64,000 nt of DNA, taken from Myceligenerans indicum (GTDB taxonomy: Bacteria > Actinomycetota > Actinomycetes > Actinomycetales > Cellulomonadaceae). The stretch spans positions 1 through 64,000 of the forward strand of contig NZ_JABBYC010000008.1 in NCBI RefSeq assembly GCF_016742955.1, read 5' to 3'. Positions 41,112 to 50,815 of this stretch are shown here, piece after piece. The notes beneath the pieces were generated by a model. The model was not told the DNA's origin. It saw only the letters and a list, made by a program, of their open reading frames with translations, and searched no databases. The translations under genes were made by a program, and so were the position numbers. Each line of letters opens with the position of its first letter. The first letter of the stretch is position 1.

Positions 41112-42786
41112 CGCCGCCCACGACCCGTTCGGCCCGGTAGAACACCGTCTCGGCACGCTCCGCACGCAGAAGCGGCTCGATGCGGTCGACCACGGCGGCG
41201 ACGCGCGGGTCGCCCGCCTCACGAGCCAGCGCCAGGGTGCGGGCATGTGTCGGGATCGAGTGCGCACGAGAGGCGTCCCTCGCCGCCGCCTGGTCCACTC
41301 CGGCCGGCGACGCGCCCAGCACGCGTCCGATCGTGACGCGATCCGGAGCACGCGGGTTCTCCGTACTCGACCGGCCGTCCGTGCCGGAGACCACCTCCTC
41401 GGCCGTCTCCAGGTGAAGTACGGGCGTGCCGGGCAGGGTCCGGAACGTGGCGACGGGCGCACCGGCCGTCACGACCCCGCCGATCCGATACCGCTCCGCG
41501 ACGGCGGGGCTGCCGGCCAGGGCCGTGACGACGATCCCGCCGAGGCTGTGTCCCACCAGGACGACCGGCTCGTGGGGCCCGATGCCTGCCGCGGACATCG
41601 CCGCCTCCACGGCCTCCGTCGCCTGGTCAGGACGGCCGGCCACGAGCTCCAGGTCGGAGAGGCCGTCCCACGGATGGGCAGCTGGTGTCGCCGACTGCGT
41701 GCCGGGCACCAGCACCAGCCACGACGTCGTGCCGTCCGCGCCGACGGTTCGCTGCACGGCGACGGTGGCTTGCGGCGCACCGCTGCGGGGGTACAGGTCG
41801 TCGATGCGGGACAGCGCCTCACCCACCGTCCCGGCACCTTGATCGCGCCAGGCGGGCAGGCCCCCGGCGAACTCCTCGGGCCGGGACCGTTCCAGCCGGA
41901 CGCTCCGGCCCAGGGTGCCCACCGGCACGTCCCGTACGGCGTCGGCCAGCGCGCCCGCGCCGCCCGGAACCCCGTGGCCGGTACCGGCAGACCAGGCGAC
42001 CCCGTGGCCGAAGCCGTATGCGAGCTCGTCGGTCCACCGTGCGCCGTCCCGGACGACGACGCCGCCGAGCCCCCCTGCGGCTCGGCGGCCGTCCTCGACG
42101 GCACGCTCCTCGGCCCCGCCTGCGGGCGCGTCCCCCCGCTCACCAGGTGGTCGGCGGCCGCCGGCCCGGTGCGTTCCCGCCACGTGGAAGGCGGCTGCGG
42201 AGCCGGGCACGACCGGTCGTCCCACCGCCCTGGCCGACTCGTTCAGGACGGCCAGACTCCCCAGAGCCCGGTATGCCGAGGCGAGCAGGCGACGGACCGG
42301 CGGGACGCCCACGGCCGTGCCGATCGCGAAGCCCTCGGCCGTGACCAGTCCGCCGACGAGCCGCTCGGCCAGCCCCTCTGCCTCGTCGTACAGCCCGGCG
42401 ACCCGCAGCAGCCGCCACCCGAGGAGGTCGAACGCCGCCGCGCAGCGCCTCAGCCCGGACGTCGCCGCCTCGAGCGATGCACACACGGCTCGGCGCGCGG
42501 CCTCGGACTCGAGCCCGGCCGCGCCCAGGCCTGCGCCGGCCGATGCGGACGCAAGAGTGCCGGGTTCCACGGCGACGGAGCCACCTGCCACGTCCGCCCA
42601 GGCGGTACCGGCCAGTCCGGCCGCTCGCCGGAGGCTGTCCGCGACCCCCTCCATCCGTGCCGCGGCGAGCCGAACCTGCGCCGCGTCGACGGCGGACGGC
42701 CCGGTTCCACCCGTGACGACGATCGTGTCGGACGGGGCGCGCGGTCCGTCCGGCCGTGGATGCGACGGAGCGGCCGAGGAGGTCAC
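41071..42786 (-). CDS. Alpha/beta hydrolase with WXG/LXG-like N-terminal region
   Basis: A 571-residue protein. The N-terminal 240 residues are alanine-rich and helical, with an LXG-like coiled pattern (RLAAARMEGVADSLRRAAG, LEAATSGLRRCAAAFDLLGW). The C-terminal part has an esterase/lipase core: LVLVPGTQSATPAAHPWDG and the nucleophile elbow VGHSLGG (Ser414), then a possible acid/His region near SIPTHARTLALA. Its ATG overlaps the stop of the WXG100-like gene (ATGA), so the two are coupled. This resembles secretion-linked esterases of type VII-type loci, though no secretion genes are in view. Confidence 0.75.
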   Translation of the reverse strand: MTSSAAPSHPRPDGPRAPSDTIVVTGGTGPSAVDAAQVRLAAARMEGVADSLRRAAGLAGTAWADVAGGSVAVEPGTLASASAGAGLGAAGLESEAARRAVCASLEAATSGLRRCAAAFDLLGWRLLRVAGLYDEAEGLAERLVGGLVTAEGFAIGTAVGVPPVRRLLASAYRALGSLAVLNESARAVGRPVVPGSAAAFHVAGTHRAGGRRPPGERGDAPAGGAEERAVEDGRRAAGGLGGVVVRDGARWTDELAYGFGHGVAWSAGTGHGVPGGAGALADAVRDVPVGTLGRSVRLERSRPEEFAGGLPAWRDQGAGTVGEALSRIDDLYPRSGAPQATVAVQRTVGADGTTSWLVLVPGTQSATPAAHPWDGLSDLELVAGRPDQATEAVEAAMSAAGIGPHEPVVLVGHSLGGIVVTALAGSPAVAERYRIGGVVTAGAPVATFRTLPGTPVLHLETAEEVVSGTDGRSSTENPRAPDRVTIGRVLGASPAGVDQAAARDASRAHSIPTHARTLALAREAGDPRVAAVVDRIEPLLRAERAETVFYRAERVVGGVSSGASTGREGSP

Positions 42787-42992
42787 GCCAGCTCTCCCAC
42801 CAGTCGTCCGGCCTCGTCCAGGGCATCGAGCTCGGCCACGAGCAGGCGAGTCAGTGAGGCGGCCTCGTCACGGAACCGCTCGGCCGCCGCCGAGTCCCAC
42901 CCGACCCGCGTGGCCTGCGCCGCGTCCTCCATGGCGGCCTCGACCAGTCCGCGAGCGGCTGCGAGAGCCGGCATCGGCTCGAATACGCTCAC
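42783..42992 (-). CDS. WXG100-like small protein
   Basis: A 69-residue helical protein, MSVFEPMPALAAARGLVEAA, with VGWDSAAAERFRDEAASLTR in the middle. The GW followed by A-A-xx-F spacing is that of an ESAT-6/WXG100-like hairpin (the usual WxG replaced by GWD). Length is at the short end of that family (about 70-100). It overlaps the downstream hydrolase gene by 4 bp (ATGA) and probably works with it, for example as a secretion partner. Confidence 0.65.
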   Translation of the reverse strand: MSVFEPMPALAAARGLVEAAMEDAAQATRVGWDSAAAERFRDEAASLTRLLVAELDALDEAGRLVGELA

Positions 42993-43191
42993 CTACCCTC
43001 CCCCCGTCGTGTTCCGTACTGTCCGCGCCGGTACGACGCTACGGGCACAGTGGTTGCCTCCACCGGGCGCCGCTCGGCGCGTGTCGACAACTCCTCGGCG
43101 GACGCCTGTGTGGTCAGCGTCGCATCCACGGAACCGCGTGAGGACGGGACGCCTGGGCCGCCGGAGCGCCTCGCGTGGGAAACTGGTGGAC

Positions 43192-44667
43192 GTGCCAGAG
43201 ACCACCCTGAACACGTCCGTCCCGGCCCGCGTCAGCCTCGCCGAGGTGACGCCGCCCATCGCTCTCGGTCCGCTCGACGGCCGGTACCGCTCCGCCGTCG
43301 CGCCGCTCGTCGACCATCTGAGCGAGGCCGCGCTGAACCGCGAGCGTCTGCTCGTCGAGGTCGAGTGGCTGATCACGCTGTGCAACGGCGTCGACGGTGT
43401 CGCGGGACCGGTGGTCCCGGGAGCACCGCGCCTGACGGACGAGGAGATCTCCTACCTGCGCGCGATCCCCGCGACGTTCGGCGCGGACGAGATCGCCGAG
43501 CTCAAGGAGATCGAGCGCACCACGGTGCACGACGTGAAGGCGGTCGAGTACTTCATCAAGCGGCGCATCGCGGCAGCACCCGAGCAGATCCCGGGGACGG
43601 ACCTGCCGGCGGCGTCGGAGCTGGTGCACTTCGCGTGCACGAGCGAGGACATCAACAACCTCTCGTACGCCCTGATGGTGGCAGGCGGGGTCCGTGGCGT
43701 ATGGCTGCCGGCGGCGACGGCGCTGGTCGACCAGATCGCGGACATGGCGCGTGAGCACAAGGCGGTGCCGATGCTCAGCCGCACGCACGGGCAGCCGGCG
43801 ACGCCGACCACCATGGGCAAGGAGCTGGCGGTCCTCGCGCACCGGCTGCGGCGCCAGCTGCGGCGGATCGAGGGCGCGGAGTTCCTCGGCAAGCTCAACG
43901 GAGCGACCGGGACGTTCGGGGCGCACACGGTCGCCGTGCCGGGTGCGGACTGGCCGGCGGTCTCGCGAGCGTTCGTCGAGGGGCTCGGGCTGACCTGGAA
44001 CCCGCTGACCACGCAGATCGAGTCGCACGACTGGCAGGCCGAGGTGTACGCGGACATCGCCCGGTTCAACCGGATCCTGCACAACCTGGCCACCGACGTG
44101 TGGACGTACATCTCCATGGGCTTCTTCACCCAGATCCCCGTCGCGGGAGCGACCGGGTCGTCGACGATGCCGCACAAGGTGAACCCGATCCGGTTCGAGA
44201 ACGCGGAGGCGAACCTCGAGATCTCGTGCTCGCTCCTGGACACACTGGCGGCCACGCTGGTCACGTCGCGCCTGCAGCGCGACCTCACCGACTCGACGAC
44301 GCAGCGCAACATCGGCCCGGCGTTCGGGCACGGCCTGCTCGCGATCGACAACGTCTCCCGCGGCCTGAAGGCGCTGGCGGTGAACGCGGTGCTGATGGCC
44401 GAGGACCTCGACGAGAACTGGGAGGTGCTGGGCGAGCCGGTTCAGTCCGCGATGCGCGCCGCCTCGGTGGCAGGCGTGCCCGGCATGGACAACCCGTACG
44501 AGCGCCTCAAGGACCTCACGCGTGGGCAGCGGGTGAACGCGGAGCGGATGCGTGAGTTCGTCACCAGTCTGGGGCTGCCCGACGACGTCTCCGCACGCCT
44601 CACGGAACTGACCCCGGCGGCGTACACCGGGCTGGCGGAACAGCTCGTGGACGAGTATCTGGGCTGA
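43192..44667 (+). CDS. purB: Adenylosuccinate lyase
   Basis: A 491-residue lyase: PIALGPLDGRYRSAVAPLV, the substrate-binding TSEDINNLSYAL, SRTHGQPATPTTMGKEL and the signature GSSTMPHKVNPIRFENAEANL. This is the PurB type that closes with IGPAFGHGLLAIDN and acts twice in purine synthesis (SAICAR to AICAR and adenylosuccinate to AMP). The GTG at 43192 or the one two codons earlier is the start. Two strong terminators follow. Confidence 0.95.
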   Translation: MPETTLNTSVPARVSLAEVTPPIALGPLDGRYRSAVAPLVDHLSEAALNRERLLVEVEWLITLCNGVDGVAGPVVPGAPRLTDEEISYLRAIPATFGADEIAELKEIERTTVHDVKAVEYFIKRRIAAAPEQIPGTDLPAASELVHFACTSEDINNLSYALMVAGGVRGVWLPAATALVDQIADMAREHKAVPMLSRTHGQPATPTTMGKELAVLAHRLRRQLRRIEGAEFLGKLNGATGTFGAHTVAVPGADWPAVSRAFVEGLGLTWNPLTTQIESHDWQAEVYADIARFNRILHNLATDVWTYISMGFFTQIPVAGATGSSTMPHKVNPIRFENAEANLEISCSLLDTLAATLVTSRLQRDLTDSTTQRNIGPAFGHGLLAIDNVSRGLKALAVNAVLMAEDLDENWEVLGEPVQSAMRAASVAGVPGMDNPYERLKDLTRGQRVNAERMREFVTSLGLPDDVSARLTELTPAAYTGLAEQLVDEYLG

Positions 44668-44683
44668 TCGGGATATCGCGGCG

Positions 44684-44778
44684 GTGCCGGTCCCGCAGGC
44701 GTCTCGCGTGACGCCTGCGGGACCGGACCGGCACCATGGCGCCGGTGGCCGCGCCTGCCGGGATCGGCAGGCGCGGCC
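44684..44778. terminator. Two tandem terminator hairpins
   Basis: First hairpin: left arm 44684-44702 (gtgccggtcccgcaggcgt), right arm 44711-44734 with a 4-nt bulge. Second: ggccgcgcctgccg (44747-44760) and cggcaggcgcggcc (44765-44778). They separate purB from the convergent YhgE gene and can serve both. Confidence 0.85.
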
Positions 44779-44788
44779 ATCGGTGTTC

Positions 44789-47053
44789 TCAGGCCGTTCG
44801 AAGGCTCGCCGCACGCAGGGAGCGGGAGCGGGAGACCATGAACGTCGTGGCGGCCATGCCTGCCAGCGCCCAGACGACCACCGCGACGCAGGCCGCCGCG
44901 ACCCCGCCCGTGCCGGCGGTGATTCCGGACAGCGCGTCCTGAGCGGCTCCGACCGGGAGGAACGCGGCCAGTGCGCGGATCCCTCCTGGCGCGGTCGAGA
45001 CCACCCCGGCGGCGATGACCAGGACAGCGACGATGAGGCTGATGCCGCGTCCCACATGCCCGAGCGCGGCGGCGAGTGCCTGGTTCACGGCGACGAACGC
45101 CACGGACACGAGGGTGCCGACCCCGATCGCGGCCGCCCAGCCACCGGCGTCGAGGCCTTCGACACCGGCGAGGATCGCTCCTGTGAGTGCCCCGGTCGCG
45201 AAGCCGATCCCGGCCGGCACCGTGAACGCTCCGAGGGCCAGGCGCAACGAACCGCGTGTCGACCCGCGTGCGCCGAACGGTACGGGCGGGAACACCAGCA
45301 TCAGTCCGAGCGCGCCGAGCCAGAGGGCCAGGACCGCGAACATGGGTCCGGTCGCCCCGGTGCTGAGCTCGGATGCTCCGCTCACCTCGACGGGATCCGC
45401 CACGACGGAGGCCAGGGTCTGGCGCTCGGAGTCCTTGTAGTCGGGGATCTCCTCGGTCGCCTGTCCGAGACCGTCGGACAGGTCGTTCGCTCCCCCGGCC
45501 ATCTCGTTGATGCCGACCGCGAGATCGTCCGTCCCGGTCGCGACCGCCGCGATTCCTCCCGAGAGGTCTCCGGCGCCGGATGCGAGCCCGCCCGCGCCGT
45601 AGGCGATACCGCCGGCGCCGGTGGACAGCTCGTTCGCCCCACCTGCCAGGCTCGTGGCCCCTCCGGCAAGGTCTCGCGCACCGGCAGCCAGGCCTGACAT
45701 CCCGGAGGCGGCGTCGTTCGCCCCGGACTGGAGCTGCCGGAGCCCGCCGGACAGCTGACCGGCGCCCTCCGACAGACCGGTGACACCGTCGGCTATTTCC
45801 TGGGAGCCACCGGCCAGCCGCGCCGACCCGTCCGCGAGGTCGTTGGCCCCGGTCGCCAGCCGATCGAGCTCGTTGGAGACGTCCCCGATTCCGGACTCGA
45901 CCCCGCCGTTGAACTCCGCCAGCTTCGCGCAGAGTCCCGCAACCGTGGGGTCCTCCTCGGCGAGCGGCCCAGCACACAACTCGCCGAGTGCCGCGCTCAG
46001 GTCCTCGAAGTTCGCGCCGAACTCCTCGACAGCCGCAAGGGTTTCCTGCGCCTGGCCGGTGAACGCACCGACCTCCTGATCCATCGCGGCCAGGCCGTCG
46101 GCCAGCTCCTGCGACTTGTCGGCGACCTGCTGGGCTCCACCCGCGAGCTGGTCCGCGTTGGCCGCCAGGTCACCGGTACCGTCCGCGCTCCTTCCGATAC
46201 CACCTGCGAGGTCGTACAACCCGGAGGAGAGGCCGTCAGCTCCCGCCGCCCACTGGCGGGCGCCTCCGGCCCACTCGCCCGCGCCTCCGGCCCACTGGCC
46301 GGCGCCGCCCGCGAGTTCGCCGGCGCCGCCCGCCAGCTCGCTGGCACCGTCGCCGAGCGCCGACGCGCCGTCGGACGCCTGGTGCGCGCCGTCAGCGAGT
46401 TGTTCCGCGCCGTCACCGGCCTCGGCGGCGCCGTCGGCGAGCTCACCCGCTCCGTCCGCCGCCGTGCCGAGCTGATCGGACAGGGTGGAGAAGCCCATCA
46501 GGACGTTGTCCACGTACGTCTCGGTGAGGGTGTCGCCCAGGACCCGCGTCGCCGTCTGCGCGACGATCTGGGCGAGAGCGTCGTCCAGGATCCGCCCGTC
46601 CGGGGCGGTCGTGACGTCGATGGTCGCCTTGCGCGCCTCGGACGGGTCGTCACTCCCGTACGACGTCGCCGCGGCGGAGAAGCCCTCGGGAATCGTCACG
46701 ACGGCGGCGTACCTGCCGTCGGCCATCCCCGACGCCGCGTCCTCCTCGTCGGTCACCTGCCAGTCGTAGCTCTCGTCCGACGGCCGCACGGCGGCGGACT
46801 CGCCCTCCTCGGGTGTTTCTCCGCCGCTCACCAGGCCGGCCGTGAGCTGCCGGCCGAGTGGAACCAACTGCTCGTCGACCGTCACCGGCTCGTCGAGGTT
46901 CACGATCGCGGCAGACACGGTGTCGAGCCGTTCCTGCGGGTTCCACAGCGCCGCCAGCAGCAGCACCAGAATCATGAGCGGCAGCAGTGCGACAGCCACC
47001 GCTTGCGGCCGGTTTCGTACCGGCTCCGGCCGCAGCCACCTCGTCGCGTTCAT
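44789..47053 (-). CDS. YhgE/Pip-family membrane protein
   Basis: A 754-residue protein: one N-terminal transmembrane helix (about 18-38), a large external region, and several helices at the C-terminus with RGSTRGSLRLAL between them. The external region is dominated by seven-residue repeats of the type 'GAxxLAxGA', as in LAGGANELSTGAGGIAYGAG, predicted to make a long repetitive rod. This is the YhgE/Pip architecture of phage-infection and RND-associated proteins. Start ATG 47053 overlaps the MMPL stop (ATGA), so the two are translated together. Confidence 0.88.
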   Translation of the reverse strand: MNATRWLRPEPVRNRPQAVAVALLPLMILVLLLAALWNPQERLDTVSAAIVNLDEPVTVDEQLVPLGRQLTAGLVSGGETPEEGESAAVRPSDESYDWQVTDEEDAASGMADGRYAAVVTIPEGFSAAATSYGSDDPSEARKATIDVTTAPDGRILDDALAQIVAQTATRVLGDTLTETYVDNVLMGFSTLSDQLGTAADGAGELADGAAEAGDGAEQLADGAHQASDGASALGDGASELAGGAGELAGGAGQWAGGAGEWAGGARQWAAGADGLSSGLYDLAGGIGRSADGTGDLAANADQLAGGAQQVADKSQELADGLAAMDQEVGAFTGQAQETLAAVEEFGANFEDLSAALGELCAGPLAEEDPTVAGLCAKLAEFNGGVESGIGDVSNELDRLATGANDLADGSARLAGGSQEIADGVTGLSEGAGQLSGGLRQLQSGANDAASGMSGLAAGARDLAGGATSLAGGANELSTGAGGIAYGAGGLASGAGDLSGGIAAVATGTDDLAVGINEMAGGANDLSDGLGQATEEIPDYKDSERQTLASVVADPVEVSGASELSTGATGPMFAVLALWLGALGLMLVFPPVPFGARGSTRGSLRLALGAFTVPAGIGFATGALTGAILAGVEGLDAGGWAAAIGVGTLVSVAFVAVNQALAAALGHVGRGISLIVAVLVIAAGVVSTAPGGIRALAAFLPVGAAQDALSGITAGTGGVAAACVAVVVWALAGMAATTFMVSRSRSLRAASLRTA

Positions 47054-49878
47054 CGCCGAACCTCCCACATCGAAATCTCGTTCCCGCTCCGGTCCACAAG
47101 GCCGGCGGCACCGGTCACGCCGATGTCCAGCACCGGCGTACCGGCCGGGGCCAGGTCCGTCGCAGGGGCGCCGACCGCACCCACCACGACGGCGATGTCC
47201 TCGCGCTGCGTCTCCGCGAGCACCTGGGCCAGCTCCATCCGTTCGGCGAGATCGCCGACCATCTCGGTGCCGACCACCACGACGATGCGTGCGCCGTCCC
47301 GCACCGCCTGCCGGACCGCCCGGCCCGGCCCGGTCCCGGCACCCGCGTCGTCGATCTCTCCGGCATCGACGACGGCCACCCGTCCGCGCACCGTCGCCGC
47401 CCGTTCGGGCAGCGCCAGACCGGTGGTCTTGAGCTTGCCCTCCAGCTCGATCCCGCCTGCACGCACGATCCGTCCGGCGATCGCAAGCAGCACGCCGCCG
47501 ACCTGGGCCGCGGAGTCGCCGCGGACGAGCAGCGCCGCCCCGGACGGAACACGGACGTTCACCGGGCCCGCCACCACGCCGGCCTCGCTGCGGATGACCA
47601 GCCCCTCGGCCGCGACCGCGTCATCGGCGCCGGGCTCGGGCCAGTCGGCCAACGCGATCTCCCGCGCCAGTCCCTCGCCCTCGACGTCGAACGACGGCAG
47701 CACGGCGTCGAGCTTCCGCGGGATCCACCACGCCTTCTCACCGAGCAACGCCAGGACCGCGGGCACCAGCATCATCCGGACCACGAACGCGTCCACGAAC
47801 ACACCTACCGCCAGGCCGAGGGCAATGGGCTTGAGATTCATGTCCCCGTGCGGGACGAACGCGACGAAGACAGCCGTCATGATCACGGCAGCCGCGGTGA
47901 CGACCCCGGCAGCGCCCCGGAATCCGGCGCCGATGGCCTTGCGCGCGCGATCCCTGCCCCTGCCGTGCACGTACTCCTCACGGATGCGGGAGACGAGGAA
48001 GACCTCGTAGTCCATGGCCAGGCCGAACAGCACACCCATCAGGACGATGGGCATGAAGCTGATCACCGGTCCCGTCCGGGTCACGCCCAGGAGGTCGGCG
48101 AGATATCCGTTCTCGAAGACGAGCGCGATCACGCCGAAGGCGGCGCCCACGGACAGCAGATATCCCACGGTCGCCTTGATCGGCACCGCGACCGACCGGA
48201 ACACCATGGTCAGCAGCACCAGCGACAGCCCGACGACGAGCAGGGCGAACGGCAGCAGAGCGGCTCCCAGCTTCGCCGAGACATCGATCCCGACCGCCGT
48301 CGAGCCCGTGACCGCGAGGTCGACCCCATAGGTGTCCAGGAAGTGATCGTGCAGGCTTCGGATCTCGTGGACCAGAGCCTCGGTCTCGGCCGACGTGGGG
48401 CCGCTCTCGGGGATCACCTGCACGATCCCTGTGTCCGCCGACTCGTTGGGCGTGGCGAGGGGCACATCCGCGACGCCTGGCAGACCGGCCAGCTCATCGC
48501 CGATGTCGTCCATCAGCGTCACGGGATCGTTGCTCGTCACGATCGTCCCCGTGATGATGAGCGGCCCGTTGAAGCCGTCGCCGAACTCCTCGGACACCAG
48601 GTCGTAGGTCACGCGGGCCGAGTTGTCCTCCTCCAGCACGCCGGCGTCCGGCAGCGCGAGGCGAAGGTTCATGGCGGGTACGGCGAGAGCACCGAGCCCC
48701 ACCACCACGAGCGCGACGGTCACCGCCGGGAAGCGCGTCACACCCCGCACCCATCCGGCGAAGAACCGGTCGGCGACGCCGTGCGGCCGTGTCGCGGCCG
48801 CCTCGGCATCTGCCTCCTCGCCATCTGCCTCCTCGGAGATCGCTCGCGAGCGTTGCCTGGGCCGCAGCCGCTCGCCCGCCATGGCCAGCACCGCCGGCAG
48901 CAGGGTCAGGGACACGACGACGGTGACACCCACCGTCACGGCGGCCGCCACACCCATGACCGAGAGGAACGGGATGCCGGCCACGCTGAGCCCGACCAGG
49001 GCGATCATGACCGTCAGTCCCGCGAAGACCACGGCGGAACCCGCAGTCGCCGTGGCGCGGGCCACCGATTCCTCGACCGGTAGCCCGTCCTTGAGCTGTT
49101 CCCGGTGCCGCGACACGATGAACAGCGCGTAGTCGATGCCCACGGCCAGCCCGAGCATCACGGCCAGCATCGGCGTGGTCGAGCTGATCGGGCCCAGGGA
49201 CGTCGCGGCGAACAGCAGGGCCATCGACACCCCGACGCCCAGCAGCGCGTTGAACAGCGGAAGGCCGGCCGCGACCAGTGACCCGAGGGTCATCACCAGG
49301 ACCACGAGCGCCACCAGCAGCCCGACGCCCTCGACCAGGGAGAGCTCCGGGAACTCCTGGGCGAAGAGCTGGCCGCCCAGATGCGCCTCACCGCCGGCGG
49401 GCAGCGCGGCGTCGAGGGCCGCGGCCTCCTCGGACAGGGCGTCCTTCGTCTCGTCGGTGATCGAGCCCTGGTCACCGTCGAGCTGGATGGTCAGCAGGGT
49501 GGCGGTGTCGTCGTCGGACACCGAGGCCGGCATCTGGTCGTCGTACGGGGACGTGACCGCCGCGACCTGGGAGACGTCGCCGAGGGCGGCCACGCCGTCC
49601 TCGACGGCGCTGCGCACGTCGTCGGCGAACACGTCCGAGCCGTCCGGCGCGACGACGATGACCTGCGCGGAGGCGCCGCTCACCTGTGGAAATGTCGCCG
49701 ACAGCTGGTCGAGCGCGAGCTGTGACTCGGTGCCGGGGATCGTCACCTCGTTGTCGAGGCCTTGTTGGAGCAGGCCCGCGGCGCCGCCGGCGATCCCGAG
49801 CACCAGGATCCAGCCGATCAGGACGAGCCGGCGTGCGCGCACGGCCCAGCGGCCGAGCGAGTAAAGAGCAGAAGACAC
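47050..49878 (-). CDS. MMPL-family RND transporter with C-terminal ABC ATPase-like domain
   Basis: A 942-residue transporter with two RND halves: GWILVLGIAGGAAGLL, an external loop with PQVSGASAQVIVVAPDGSDV, LAVMLGLAVGIDYALFIVSR, then the second half with MGVLFGLAMDYEVFLVSRIR and ALGLAVGVFVDAFVVRMMLV. The final 200 residues (about 735-942) look like a degenerate ABC ATPase domain: GPVNVRVPSGAALLVRGDSA, AGRIVRAGG and LALPERAATVRGRVAVVDAG, but without a functional Walker A. GTG 49878 is the start, with GGGAG upstream. It is divergent from the TetR gene with a palindromic operator between them. Confidence 0.85.
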   Translation of the reverse strand: MSSALYSLGRWAVRARRLVLIGWILVLGIAGGAAGLLQQGLDNEVTIPGTESQLALDQLSATFPQVSGASAQVIVVAPDGSDVFADDVRSAVEDGVAALGDVSQVAAVTSPYDDQMPASVSDDDTATLLTIQLDGDQGSITDETKDALSEEAAALDAALPAGGEAHLGGQLFAQEFPELSLVEGVGLLVALVVLVMTLGSLVAAGLPLFNALLGVGVSMALLFAATSLGPISSTTPMLAVMLGLAVGIDYALFIVSRHREQLKDGLPVEESVARATATAGSAVVFAGLTVMIALVGLSVAGIPFLSVMGVAAAVTVGVTVVVSLTLLPAVLAMAGERLRPRQRSRAISEEADGEEADAEAAATRPHGVADRFFAGWVRGVTRFPAVTVALVVVGLGALAVPAMNLRLALPDAGVLEEDNSARVTYDLVSEEFGDGFNGPLIITGTIVTSNDPVTLMDDIGDELAGLPGVADVPLATPNESADTGIVQVIPESGPTSAETEALVHEIRSLHDHFLDTYGVDLAVTGSTAVGIDVSAKLGAALLPFALLVVGLSLVLLTMVFRSVAVPIKATVGYLLSVGAAFGVIALVFENGYLADLLGVTRTGPVISFMPIVLMGVLFGLAMDYEVFLVSRIREEYVHGRGRDRARKAIGAGFRGAAGVVTAAAVIMTAVFVAFVPHGDMNLKPIALGLAVGVFVDAFVVRMMLVPAVLALLGEKAWWIPRKLDAVLPSFDVEGEGLAREIALADWPEPGADDAVAAEGLVIRSEAGVVAGPVNVRVPSGAALLVRGDSAAQVGGVLLAIAGRIVRAGGIELEGKLKTTGLALPERAATVRGRVAVVDAGEIDDAGAGTGPGRAVRQAVRDGARIVVVVGTEMVGDLAERMELAQVLAETQREDIAVVVGAVGAPATDLAPAGTPVLDIGVTGAAGLVDRSGNEISMWEVRR

Positions 49879-49916
49879 GAACGCTCCCAGGGGGTTCCAG
49901 TGGTTCGATGCATCAC

Positions 49917-49929
49917 TGTATCGGATACA
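49917..49929. promoter_or_regulatory. TetR-type operator
   Basis: TGTATC-G-GATACA, a perfect 6-bp inverted repeat, lies 39 bp before the MMPL start and 68 bp before the TetR start; a further half copy CGTGTATCGG follows. It is the probable site of the divergent TetR regulator. Confidence 0.7.
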
Positions 49930-49997
49930 TTCGTGTATCGGAACCTGAGCAACCGGACTACACTCCGTAGTCGCACCACCACCCGAGGAGAGAGATC

Positions 49998-50735
49998 GTG
50001 ACCGCCGAGCCGCTGCGCGACAACGCCGGGACGGACGCCGGTACAGCCGCACGTCCGTCACCGATCGACCGCGCCCTGGCCAACACCCTGACCCCGCGCC
50101 GCGAGCGCACCCGGGCCCGCCTGATGGACGCCGCCTACACCATCTTCGCCCGGGACGGGATCAACGGCGCCTCGATCGAGGTCGTCTGCGAGACGGCGGG
50201 TTTCACCCGAGGCGCCTTCTACTCCAACTTCGGTAGCAAGGAGGAGCTGTTCCTCGCGCTCGCCGACCGCCTCAAGCGACAACAGCTCGACGCGCTGGAG
50301 GCTGCCACCGCCGCGCTGGACCCCAGCGAGTTCCGCTCCGGAACGGTCAACCACGAGGTGATCACCTACATCCTCAACGCGGTGTCCACCGATCCGGACC
50401 ACCGTCAGTGGACGCTGCTGAACTCCGAGCTCGAACTCCTCGCCATGCGGGATCACCGGGTCGCGGAGCTCTACGCCGCCCACGTGGCCACGCTCCGGGA
50501 GGAACTCGTCGCCGCCATCACGCGCATCCTCAACACGCTGGGCCTGCGCTTCGTGATCGGGACGGGCATGGCCGTCGAGCTGCTTCTCGCCGTGCACGAC
50601 GCGGGCGCACGCCGACAGGCCGTCGAACGCTCGCTCGCGGAGTCGGGCGCCGCGGACACGTCCACGGGACCAGGCAACCCGGAACAGGCCCTGCTGAGCG
50701 ACATGGTCGACTTCCTCATCACCCCGAAGGCGTGA
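49998..50735 (+). CDS. TetR-family regulator of the divergent MMPL-YhgE operon
   Basis: A 245-residue TetR regulator with a 30-residue flexible N-terminus and an HTH at about 39-84: RARLMDAAYTIFARDGINGA, SIEVVCETAGFTRGAFYSNFGSK-type recognition helix. The C-terminal ligand domain ends VDFLITPKA. GTG start. It is divergent from the MMPL transporter gene and separated by the TGTATCGGATACA palindrome, so it very likely represses that operon and itself, with a transported compound as ligand. Confidence 0.9.
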   Translation: MTAEPLRDNAGTDAGTAARPSPIDRALANTLTPRRERTRARLMDAAYTIFARDGINGASIEVVCETAGFTRGAFYSNFGSKEELFLALADRLKRQQLDALEAATAALDPSEFRSGTVNHEVITYILNAVSTDPDHRQWTLLNSELELLAMRDHRVAELYAAHVATLREELVAAITRILNTLGLRFVIGTGMAVELLLAVHDAGARRQAVERSLAESGAADTSTGPGNPEQALLSDMVDFLITPKA

Positions 50736-50815
50736 CGCGAAGACCACTCCTGGACCACCTCGCACGGGAACGGCCGCCGACCACGAGCCGGACCGGCCAG
50801 CCGGCAGGTCGCCGA

